This document shows, piece by piece, positions 1 through 5,872 of a DNA stretch of 8,649 nucleotides (its first letter is position 1; each line of letters starts with the position of its first letter). The position numbers and the translations under genes are program-made. Source of the DNA: Candidatus Scatoplasma merdavium (GTDB lineage Bacteria; Bacillota_I; Bacilli_A; RFN20; CAG-288); NCBI GenBank assembly GCA_017694135.1, contig JADING010000004.1, positions 1-8,649 on the forward strand, in the 5' to 3' direction. Below the pieces are notes generated by a model that saw nothing but the letters and a program-made list of their open reading frames with translations, searched no databases and had not been told where the DNA came from.

Positions 1-1
1 A

Positions 2-475
2 TATTTAGGAATCATCTTAGTAATTGTTCTTCACGTATGGATTTCAACTTGGTTTGACAACTATTTGTTAAAAAAGAAAATTATTAAGAAAAAGTATTAT
101 CCGATTTCGGAAAATGACGCTAGAATTTTGCTTTACTACAAAGTAGTTAAACCAGATGTACTGCTGGCTGATGAATACTATAAAAAAGAGCATTTTCAGC
201 AGGAAGCAGCGGAAATTTGGGAAAAGAAAAACCTCGACTTTACGACTATGTTTTCCAATAAAGACTTGAAGAAAAACTCAAAGACCGCTAACAGGAAAAA
301 ATTAATGCGAACTAATACCCAAGATATAACAAGACCTTACAAGTCAAAAACTATAACTAACGAACAAGCGGTTATCTCTTCTCAACACGAAGAAAACCTC
401 CGTTTGCTTAAGTCGGGTTTAATTTCTAAAGAAGAGTTTGAAATACTGGAAGATAGACTGTATAAAAACAAGTGA
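2..475 (+). CDS. C-terminal part of a membrane-anchored protein with a SHOCT-like tail
   Basis: The frame is open from the left edge to a TGA stop, so this is the 3' end of a longer gene; 157 codons are visible. I see no convincing start codon: the in-frame TTG at 65 lies inside the sequence following a membrane segment and has no Shine-Dalgarno site. The first ~18 visible residues (YLGIILVIVLHVWISTWF) form a hydrophobic helix. It is followed at once by a lysine-rich stretch (LLKKKIIKKK), which by the positive-inside rule puts the rest in the cytoplasm. A polar, lysine-rich linker follows. The last ~30 residues (EENLRLLKSGLISKEEFEILEDRLYK) match the pattern of the SHOCT domain: a short helix, Gly-Leu/Ile-Ile-x-x-Glu-Glu-Phe, then a second helix. 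SHOCT tails are thought to mediate oligomerisation and say nothing about activity. The specific function is unknown. It converges with rpsD. Confidence 0.75.
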   Translation, partial: YLGIILVIVLHVWISTWFDNYLLKKKIIKKKYYPISENDARILLYYKVVKPDVLLADEYYKKEHFQQEAAEIWEKKNLDFTTMFSNKDLKKNSKTANRKKLMRTNTQDITRPYKSKTITNEQAVISSQHEENLRLLKSGLISKEEFEILEDRLYKNK

Positions 476-665
476 CATTTTTCAGAAGGGAATTTGACTT
501 TTTGTTTGTTTATAAATAAAAACGAGTTCAAATGACTAGGTGTGAACTGATTAGTTTTTAAAGTTAGCCAAATTTCATATTCAATTAGAAAAAAGAGAAT
601 GGCTTTATTTATATAAGAAGCATTGTGATAAAAGTAAATTTATTGCAAGCAAACGATGTAAATTT
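476..665. other. Gene-free AT-rich spacer between convergent genes
   Basis: No reading frame longer than about ten codons with a ribosome binding site is visible on either strand. Two weak inverted repeats occur on the plus strand. AGTTCA at 525-530 pairs with TGAACT at 543-548 (6 bp, 12-nt loop). AGCCA at 566-570 pairs with TGGCT at 600-604, with a partial TTTC/GAAA inner match. Neither is followed directly by a clean T-run, so neither is a convincing terminator for the upstream gene. No tRNA-like fold or promoter with proper spacing was seen. Confidence 0.6.
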
Positions 666-666
666 A

Positions 667-694
667 ATAAAAAAAGCTCCCGAAGGAGCCTTTT
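667..694 (-). terminator. Rho-independent terminator of rpsD, probably bidirectional
   Basis: On the minus strand a GCTCC/GGAGC stem (685-689 with 676-680) closes a UUCG tetraloop of the very stable C(UUCG)G type. It is followed by seven T residues (675 down to 669). The stem can extend through a G-T wobble and A-T pairs. It begins only a few bases after the rpsD stop codon. On the plus strand the same stem is followed by TTTTG, so it may also end transcripts of the convergent membrane-protein gene, though less efficiently. Confidence 0.92.
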
Positions 695-697
695 GAA

Positions 698-1306
698 TTA
701 GAGTTTACGGTTGTAGTATTCGACGATCTGCGCTTCGTTAATATCGCGAGGAAGTTCGGAACGTTCAGGCGTACGTACGAAGATACCTTCGTGCTTTTCT
801 TTTTCGCAGCTGACGTAAGGAACCATCGAAACTTGAGCCTTGATAGCGTCTTCGACAATAGCGAACTTGCTAGCTTTTTCGCTCAAGGAGATATGCGATC
901 CAACTTTGACTAAGTAGGAAGGGATATCAACTTTCTTACCATCAACTAAGACGTGACCGTGAGTAACTAACTGACGGGCTTGTCTTCTGGTGCGAGCGAA
1001 GCCGAGACGATAGACTAAGTTGTCTAAACGCGATTCCAAAATACGCATAAATGCAATACCAGTGACTTCTTTCTCAGCTTTAGCTAAGAGGAACAATCTT
1101 CTAAATTGTCTTTCAGAAACACCGTAAGTCAAGCGAAGCTTCTGTTTTTCAGTTAACTGCTTGCCGTATTCGGACTGTTTAGAGCGACGATCTTTACCGT
1201 GTTGACCCGGAGCGTAATTGCGCTTAGCTAATTCTTTTCCGTTTTCGAGAATAGAATAGCCTAAACGGCGAGATAACTTCCAAGTCGGTCCAACGTATCT
1301 AGACAT
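698..1306 (-). CDS. rpsD: 30S ribosomal protein S4
   Basis: Encodes 202 residues, the normal length for bacterial S4. S4 is a primary 16S rRNA-binding protein that starts 30S assembly and shapes the mRNA entry region. The N-terminus (MSRYVGPTWKLSRRLG) and the YAPGQHG segment at 31-37 match Bacillus-type S4. No Cys-x-x-Cys cluster is present near the N-terminus, so this is the zinc-independent form. The S4 RNA-binding domain covers about residues 91-150 and contains SRLDN, the RTRRQARQLVTHGHVLVDG core (starting near R105) and VDIPSYLV. The C-terminal RSELPRDINEAQIVEYY is also typical. The ATG is chosen because AAAGGAG (1314-1320) sits 7 nt upstream and because the product then starts exactly like known S4 proteins. 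The gene is monocistronic, between its own promoter with a structured leader and a strong terminator. Autogenous translational control by S4 is likely. Confidence 0.98.
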   Translation of the reverse strand: MSRYVGPTWKLSRRLGYSILENGKELAKRNYAPGQHGKDRRSKQSEYGKQLTEKQKLRLTYGVSERQFRRLFLLAKAEKEVTGIAFMRILESRLDNLVYRLGFARTRRQARQLVTHGHVLVDGKKVDIPSYLVKVGSHISLSEKASKFAIVEDAIKAQVSMVPYVSCEKEKHEGIFVRTPERSELPRDINEAQIVEYYNRKL

Positions 1307-1434
1307 GCTTCTTCTCCTTTCTTTTGGCAGAATAGGTGCGAATCCTGTCGTTTCGGATGGATGGCTTCACCTAATTAGCTGGGCTACTTAATTGCCAGTC
1401 ATCGGACAAACGGATATTCGCATGCTACACATGC
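1307..1434 (-). promoter_or_regulatory. Structured rpsD leader RNA, probable S4 autoregulatory element with possible pseudoknot
   Basis: About 128 nt separate the predicted transcription start from the rpsD ATG. Read on the minus strand, GCGAAT (1421-1416) pairs with ATTCGC (1343-1338), CC (1413-1412) with GG (1345-1344), TGTC (1408-1405) with GACA (1349-1346), and GATG (1403-1400) with CATC (1359-1356). This makes one long rod with bulges. Inside it TAGC (1384-1381) and GCTA (1379-1376 region) can form a small hairpin. TAGGTG (1373-1368), inside the rod, is complementary to CACCTA (1338-1333) just outside it, which would make a pseudoknot. TGGCA (1397-1393) is also complementary to TGCCA (1329-1325), immediately before the Shine-Dalgarno. 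A small GCATG/CATGC hairpin sits at the 5' end. S4 is known to repress its own mRNA in Bacillus subtilis and, through a pseudoknot, the alpha operon in E. coli. S4 as the ligand here is inferred from position and fold. Confidence 0.72.
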
Positions 1435-1440
1435 TTGAAA

Positions 1441-1470
1441 ATTATAAAGTCCTTTCATTCCCAGTGTCAA
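1441..1470 (-). promoter_or_regulatory. SigA-type promoter of rpsD
   Basis: On the minus strand a perfect -35 box TTGACA (1470-1465) is followed after 18 bp by a perfect -10 box TATAAT (1446-1441). Transcription would start near 1434-1435, giving the structured leader. The consensus match fits a highly expressed ribosomal protein gene. Confidence 0.93.
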
Positions 1471-1476
1471 GTACAA

Positions 1477-1505
1477 TTGAACTAAGATTAAATTATCTAT
1501 ATAAT
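1477..1505 (+). promoter_or_regulatory. SigA-type promoter of the leuS operon
   Basis: TTGAAC (1477-1482) and TATAAT (1500-1505) are separated by 17 bp, the optimal spacing. The start point would lie near 1512, leaving a leader of only about 20 nt before the leuS GTG. There is thus no room for a T-box or other riboswitch. The -35 box is 6 bp from the -35 box of the divergent rpsD promoter. Confidence 0.88.
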
Positions 1506-1516
1506 TTACTAGATTG

Positions 1517-1524
1517 AAAGGGGG
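1517..1524 (+). promoter_or_regulatory. Ribosome binding site that fixes the leuS start at GTG 1532
   Basis: AAAGGGGG lies 7 nt before the GTG at 1532. The upstream in-frame TTG at 1514 would need an almost leaderless transcript and would place this site inside the coding region. The GTG start is therefore preferred. Confidence 0.88.
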
Positions 1525-1531
1525 CTTTTTT

Positions 1532-3937
1532 GTGGCGTACGATTTTAAATCAATTGAAAAGAAATGGCAGAAAGAATGGAGAGAAAAAGAACTCTACAAA
1601 TGCGACGTATACGATTTTTCTAAACCGAAATTCTTTGTCATGGATATGTTTCCGTATCCCTCAGCTCAAGGTTTGCACGTTGGACATATGGAAGGGTATT
1701 CAGCTACTGATGCTTTAGCGAGGTTTAAGCGCGCTCAAGGTTACAACGTATTACATCCAATGGGTTTTGATTCTTTTGGCTTGCCTGCTGAACAATACGC
1801 TATTAAAAACAACAAGCACCCCGGTCCTTTTACACAAGCTAATATTGAAAACTTCAAGCGCCAAATGGATTCTTGTGGCCTTTCTGTCGATTGGTCAAAA
1901 CAGATTGAAACCTCTGATCCAAACTATTACAAATGGACGCAGTGGATATTTGAAAAACTTTTTGAAAACGGTTTGGCCTACGAAGACGAAAGACCAGTAA
2001 ATTACTGTCCAGAACTAGGGACCGTTTTAGCTAACGAAGAAGTTATAGATGGAAAATCAGAACGCGGTGGTTACCCAGTTATTTCCATTAAGCTCAAACA
2101 ATGGGTTTTGAAAATAACCGCCTATGCTGATAAGTTGATTGAAGGATTGAAAGATTTAGATTGGCCTCTTTCGACAATCGCCATGCAAAAAAACTGGATA
2201 GGGAAATCCACCGGGGTTCAAATAAAGTTCAAAGTTGAAGGTAGCAATGACTCGTTTGAAGTTTATACCACTAGAGCTGACACTCTTTATGGATGTACTT
2301 ACGTCTGCTTAGCACCGGAGCATCCTTTAGTTAATAAACTCGTCTCTGTTGAACAGAAAGAAGCGGTAGAAGAATACGTTAAATCCGCTCAAGCTAAATC
2401 GGAGATTGTCCGTACCGATCTTTCAAAAGAAAAGACCGGTGTCTTCTTAGGACGCTACGCTATAAATCCTATTAATAATAAGAAGGTGCCTATTTACGTT
2501 GCTGATTACGTACTAGCTAGTTACGGAACTGGAGCCGTTATGGCTTGCCCAGCTCACGATGAAAGAGATTACGCATTTGCTAAAAAGTACAATCTTGAGA
2601 TGATTAAAGTCATCGAGTCTGATATCTCTACTTCTGCTTACACTGGTGATGGGAAGCACATTAACTCCGGTATTGCTGATGGACTAAATATAAAAGATGC
2701 TATCGAAGCTATTGCTGACGAATTGATCAAACAGGGTAACGGTTTTAAGAAAACAAACTACAAACTTCGTGACTGGCTATTCTCTCGCCAAAGATACTGG
2801 GGTGAGCCAATACCTATCATTCATATGGAAGACGGTAGCTTAAAAGAAGTCCCTTACGAAGAACTGCCTTTAGAACTACCTGAATTGGACAACTATGCGC
2901 CGGTAGGAGACGGTAAACCTCCTTTAGAAAAAGCAACTTCGTGGGTCAATGTCACTATCGATGGTAAAAAAGGAAAAAGAGAAACCAACATTATGCCGCA
3001 ATGGGCTGGTTCCTCTTGGTATTACATCCGCTACCTAGATCCTAACAATAACAATGCCATTGCTGATCCTAAATTGATTAAGCACTGGTTACCTGTCGAC
3101 GTTTATGTCGGAGGTGCTGAACACGCGGTTTTGCACTTGCTGTATGCTAGATTCTGGCACAAGTTCTTGTACGATCAAGGTTACGTCTTCTGTGAAGAAC
3201 CTTTTAAGAAGCTTTTCCACCAAGGAATGATTCTTGGGGAAAATGGCGAAAAGATGTCGAAGTCTCGCGGCAACGTTGTCAATCCAAATCAATGTGTAGA
3301 AGAATGCGGTGCAGATTCACTGCGTCTATACGAGTTGTTTAAAGGACCTTTAGATCAGTCATTGCCTTGGTCTAGTCAAGGTTTAGCTGGGGCTAATCGC
3401 TTTATTAACCGCGTCTATCGCTTGTTTAGTGATTGTGAATTCACTAAGAAGATCTCTCTTGAAAACAGCCACGAACTTGATAAGATCTGCCACAAGACTG
3501 TTAAGAAGGTCAGTGAAGATTTTGAAAAGCTCGCTTTTAATACGGCGATTGCTCAAATTATGATTTTCGTTAACAACATTTACCAAGCTAAATCAATCTA
3601 TCGTCCGTACTTAATCGGCTTGATTCAGCTGCTTGCTCCTGTTTGCCCTCACGTCTGTCAAGAGTGCTATTCTTTGATAGGTGAAAAAGGATTTATTGAT
3701 TTTGTCAAATGGCCTAGTTACGATGAAAAGCTTACTGTCGACGATGAAGTGAGCATCTCTATCTCAGTAAACGGCAAACACCGTGGTTTATTGAAAGTGA
3801 GCAAAGGATTTGAAGATAAGGATCAGCTGCTCAAGATGGCTTTAGATATGGAAGAAATTAAGCGTCACACCGATAACAAAGAAATCGTTAAAGTCATCTT
3901 TGTCAAAGATAAAATATTAAATATCGTTGTGCGCTAG
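1532..3937 (+). CDS. leuS: Leucyl-tRNA synthetase
   Basis: Charges tRNA-Leu with leucine at the expense of ATP in the cytoplasm (class Ia synthetase). From the GTG start it has 801 residues, close to the bacterial norm, and begins M-A-Y-D-F as many family members do. Visible in order: the catalytic HIGH-type motif HVGH at 49-52; VNYCPELGTVLANEEV in the zinc-ribbon region; the CP1 editing domain with TTRADT at 246-251 (the family usually has TTRPDT) and GTGAVMACPAHDERDY, whose conserved aspartate is D343; the return of the catalytic fold (DWLFSRQRYWGEPIPI and MPQWAGSSWYYIRYLDP); KMSKS at 574-578; then the anticodon-binding helices and the small C-terminal domain. Catalytic and proof-reading residues look intact. 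It opens a packed rightward operon; its TAG stop overlaps the nusB ribosome binding site. The promoter is immediately upstream and no T-box leader is present. Confidence 0.98.
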   Translation: MAYDFKSIEKKWQKEWREKELYKCDVYDFSKPKFFVMDMFPYPSAQGLHVGHMEGYSATDALARFKRAQGYNVLHPMGFDSFGLPAEQYAIKNNKHPGPFTQANIENFKRQMDSCGLSVDWSKQIETSDPNYYKWTQWIFEKLFENGLAYEDERPVNYCPELGTVLANEEVIDGKSERGGYPVISIKLKQWVLKITAYADKLIEGLKDLDWPLSTIAMQKNWIGKSTGVQIKFKVEGSNDSFEVYTTRADTLYGCTYVCLAPEHPLVNKLVSVEQKEAVEEYVKSAQAKSEIVRTDLSKEKTGVFLGRYAINPINNKKVPIYVADYVLASYGTGAVMACPAHDERDYAFAKKYNLEMIKVIESDISTSAYTGDGKHINSGIADGLNIKDAIEAIADELIKQGNGFKKTNYKLRDWLFSRQRYWGEPIPIIHMEDGSLKEVPYEELPLELPELDNYAPVGDGKPPLEKATSWVNVTIDGKKGKRETNIMPQWAGSSWYYIRYLDPNNNNAIADPKLIKHWLPVDVYVGGAEHAVLHLLYARFWHKFLYDQGYVFCEEPFKKLFHQGMILGENGEKMSKSRGNVVNPNQCVEECGADSLRLYELFKGPLDQSLPWSSQGLAGANRFINRVYRLFSDCEFTKKISLENSHELDKICHKTVKKVSEDFEKLAFNTAIAQIMIFVNNIYQAKSIYRPYLIGLIQLLAPVCPHVCQECYSLIGEKGFIDFVKWPSYDEKLTVDDEVSISISVNGKHRGLLKVSKGFEDKDQLLKMALDMEEIKRHTDNKEIVKVIFVKDKILNIVVR

Positions 3938-3947
3938 AAGGACAAGT

Positions 3948-4364
3948 ATGGAAAACTTATCACGTAACAAAATGCGCGAACTTACAATCTCTTGCTTGTT
4001 CGCCGCTAACATTAAAACTAACATCGGCTTAGATGTTTCAGCTAAGAAGACTATCGACGATATATTTGCGCAAGAAAATATCGAAGATATACCCCTGTTT
4101 TGTCAGGAGATATTTTTAGCCGCGTTAAAGAACAAAGAGGAAATTATCTCCCAAGTGTCTTCATATCTGCGCAACTGGAAATTCAATCGCCTTAACGAAG
4201 TTGCCCAAGCGCTTTTCTTAGAAGTTATTGCCGAGCACAGCTACTCTGTTTACAAGACTGAAAAGAAAGTCCTAATCAACTTTGCTGTCGACTACGCAAA
4301 GAAATATTTAGAATCATCCGATTTCCGTTATATCAACGCTGTATTAGATAAAGTTCTACTATGA
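3948..4364 (+). CDS. nusB: Transcription antitermination factor NusB
   Basis: Encodes 138 residues, very near the usual ~140. NusB with NusE (S10) binds boxA RNA and helps RNA polymerase read through rRNA operons. Family features visible are the N-terminal SRNKMRELTISCLF helix (the usual R-x-x-R-E-x-A-x-x-x-L pattern), the central RLNEVAQALFLEVIAE helix, and the C-terminal AVDYAKKYLESSDFRYINAVLDKVL, which matches the conserved A-K-x-Y-x-x-x-x-x-x-F-(V/I)-N-x-V-L-D signature. ATG 3948 is chosen because AGAAGGA (3936-3942), partly inside the leuS stop codon, lies 5 nt upstream. A start further left would overlap leuS without a binding site. The stop overlaps the xseA ATG (ATGA), which suggests translational coupling. 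In Bacillus nusB also lies upstream of xseA, but with folD between them. Confidence 0.95.
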   Translation: MENLSRNKMRELTISCLFAANIKTNIGLDVSAKKTIDDIFAQENIEDIPLFCQEIFLAALKNKEEIISQVSSYLRNWKFNRLNEVAQALFLEVIAEHSYSVYKTEKKVLINFAVDYAKKYLESSDFRYINAVLDKVLL

Positions 4365-5656
4365 GTTACATTCCCGAAGGCTTTAAAAAGCGCGTGTTTA
4401 GCGTTTATGAATTTTCTTCTATAGTCAAAGAAGTTCTTTCAAGTGAGCTTTTTAAAGATGTGTCTATCGTCGGGGAAGTCTCAAAAGTAAGTGTAAAAAA
4501 CGGTAACGCCTATATCGATTTAATCGATGTAGATGATTTTGGAAAAACTAAGGCTCAAATCAAAGTCATTGTTTTCCGAAATTCTTCTTCAAAAATGATT
4601 GAAACTCTTTCACCTGGTGAGCGGGTGATATTTAAAGGTGGACTTAATTACTACTTGCCTGGTGGCCTCCTTTCGTTTGTGGCTTATTCCGCATACAAAG
4701 ACGGACAAGGAGACTATTTAGCAAAATTGGAAAAATTAAAAGCAAAGCTCAATGAAGAAGGTCTTTTTAGCCAAGAGAGAAAAAGGAAGTTACCTTTAAA
4801 TATTAAAAAGGTCGCTATTGTAACTTCTAAGAGCGGAGCGGCATATCACGATATTTTAGATACATTGAAAAGAAAAGTTCCGGTCTCAACCGTTTTATTC
4901 GATTGTACCGTTCAAGGTGAAAGCGCACCTAAATCGATGATTAGAGCGTTGAAAAAAGCTTATGAATCTGACTGTGATATCATCGTTTTTGGGCGCGGAG
5001 GTGGTTCCTCTTCCGATTTGGCTTGTTACAACGATGAAGAGTTAGTTAGGTATCTAGCTAAATCTCCGAAAGTCGTGGTTTCTGGTATCGGACATGAAAT
5101 AGATACTAGCTTATGCGATTTAGTTGCAGACATTCATCAGATTACTCCAACTGCTGCCGCAAACTTCATCTTAGAAGACTATCAAGATGTTCTCATGCGC
5201 TTAGATGATAAGCTTAGTGAGTTGAACAAAGAATACCGAAAGATCTTGTCTTTGTATAAAACGAAACTGCAAGTATATATAGAGAAGCTAAAGTCGTTTT
5301 CCGTTGAAGAGAAAATAAAGCTTCAAAAAGATAGGCTTCAGCAGATGGCGGCAAACTTTAGTGCTAAATACAAGCTGTTTATTCAAGGCAAGCTAAACGA
5401 ACTTCAAATCAAGGAAGTTAAACTCAAGAGCGCTTATTTAAATTTGCTATCCGCGAAAAGAAACCAGCTTGAAAAAATAAAAGGGGAAATTGAGAAATAC
5501 AATTACTCATCATATCTAAAAGATGGGTTGGCCTTAGTTAAGATAGGTGGAAAAAATCTTGAAACGGTAAAACAAGTTAAGATTGATTCTCAGCTTGAAA
5601 TAGGTTTAGCAGACGGAATAGTCTTAGCGAAAGTTACTAAGGTGAAAGGAGATTAA
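4361..5656 (+). CDS. xseA: Exodeoxyribonuclease VII large subunit
   Basis: Catalytic subunit (431 residues) of exonuclease VII, which degrades single-stranded DNA from both ends in repair and recombination; it works with several copies of XseB. Residues ~12-110 form the N-terminal OB-fold (FSVYEFSSIVKEVL, IVGEVSKV, GERVIFKGGLNYYLPGG). The central catalytic domain contains KVAIVTSKSGAAYHDIL, the glycine-rich GRGGGSSSDL at 211-220, GIGHEID at 242-248 (usually GxGHExD) and the TPTAAA segment. Residues ~265-385 are long, lysine- and glutamate-rich coiled coil, the region that binds XseB. The C-terminus (YLKDGLALVKIGG...IGLADGIVLAKV) is the usual small beta domain. The ATG overlaps the nusB stop and has no clear Shine-Dalgarno, so initiation probably depends on coupling. 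All key motifs look intact. Confidence 0.97.
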   Translation: MSYIPEGFKKRVFSVYEFSSIVKEVLSSELFKDVSIVGEVSKVSVKNGNAYIDLIDVDDFGKTKAQIKVIVFRNSSSKMIETLSPGERVIFKGGLNYYLPGGLLSFVAYSAYKDGQGDYLAKLEKLKAKLNEEGLFSQERKRKLPLNIKKVAIVTSKSGAAYHDILDTLKRKVPVSTVLFDCTVQGESAPKSMIRALKKAYESDCDIIVFGRGGGSSSDLACYNDEELVRYLAKSPKVVVSGIGHEIDTSLCDLVADIHQITPTAAANFILEDYQDVLMRLDDKLSELNKEYRKILSLYKTKLQVYIEKLKSFSVEEKIKLQKDRLQQMAANFSAKYKLFIQGKLNELQIKEVKLKSAYLNLLSAKRNQLEKIKGEIEKYNYSSYLKDGLALVKIGGKNLETVKQVKIDSQLEIGLADGIVLAKVTKVKGD

Positions 5657-5657
5657 T

Positions 5658-5849
5658 ATGGGGAAAGAAATTACATACAGCGAAATGGAAAATGAACTCA
5701 ATTCCATATTTGAACAGATGTCGGTAAAAGACATACCGCTAGAGACTGCTAGGGAACTTTACAAGCGCGCAAGCAAGCTCATTGAAGAGATGAATTCTTA
5801 TTTGGAAGAATCTGAAAAGCTTGTTAAAAATGATATAGTAGAAAATTAG
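5658..5849 (+). CDS. xseB: Exodeoxyribonuclease VII small subunit
   Basis: A 63-residue, almost wholly helical acidic protein, slightly shorter than the usual 70-80 residues. The pattern MENELNSIFEQMS...IPLETARELYKRASKLIEEMNSYLEESEKLV matches the XseB family, in which the two helices pack against the XseA coiled coil and are needed for activity. The ATG starts 1 nt after the xseA stop. AAAGGAG (5645-5651), inside the end of xseA, sits 6 nt upstream. The adjacent large-subunit gene makes the assignment firm. Confidence 0.93.
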   Translation: MGKEITYSEMENELNSIFEQMSVKDIPLETARELYKRASKLIEEMNSYLEESEKLVKNDIVEN

Positions 5850-5872
5850 TAATAAATTAGTAAGTATTAAGT

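Noticed and set aside
494..516. TTGACT ... TATAAA as a promoter in the left spacer
   Set aside because: The boxes are only 11 bp apart, too short for a sigma-70-type promoter, and no gene follows on the plus strand.
664..858. 64-codon minus-strand frame overlapping the end of rpsD
   Set aside because: It runs in another frame across rpsD and through its terminator; no ribosome binding site or recognisable protein.
1514..1531. TTG at 1514 as the leuS start
   Set aside because: The ribosome binding site AAAGGGGG lies downstream of it, the predicted transcript starts almost on it, and the family N-terminus fits the GTG at 1532.
3089..3586. Two 67-codon minus-strand frames inside leuS
   Set aside because: Antisense to conserved synthetase sequence, no start signals; shadow frames.
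3927..3947. Upstream in-frame start for nusB overlapping leuS
   Set aside because: No Shine-Dalgarno before it, while ATG 3948 has AGAAGGA at the right distance and gives the usual NusB length.
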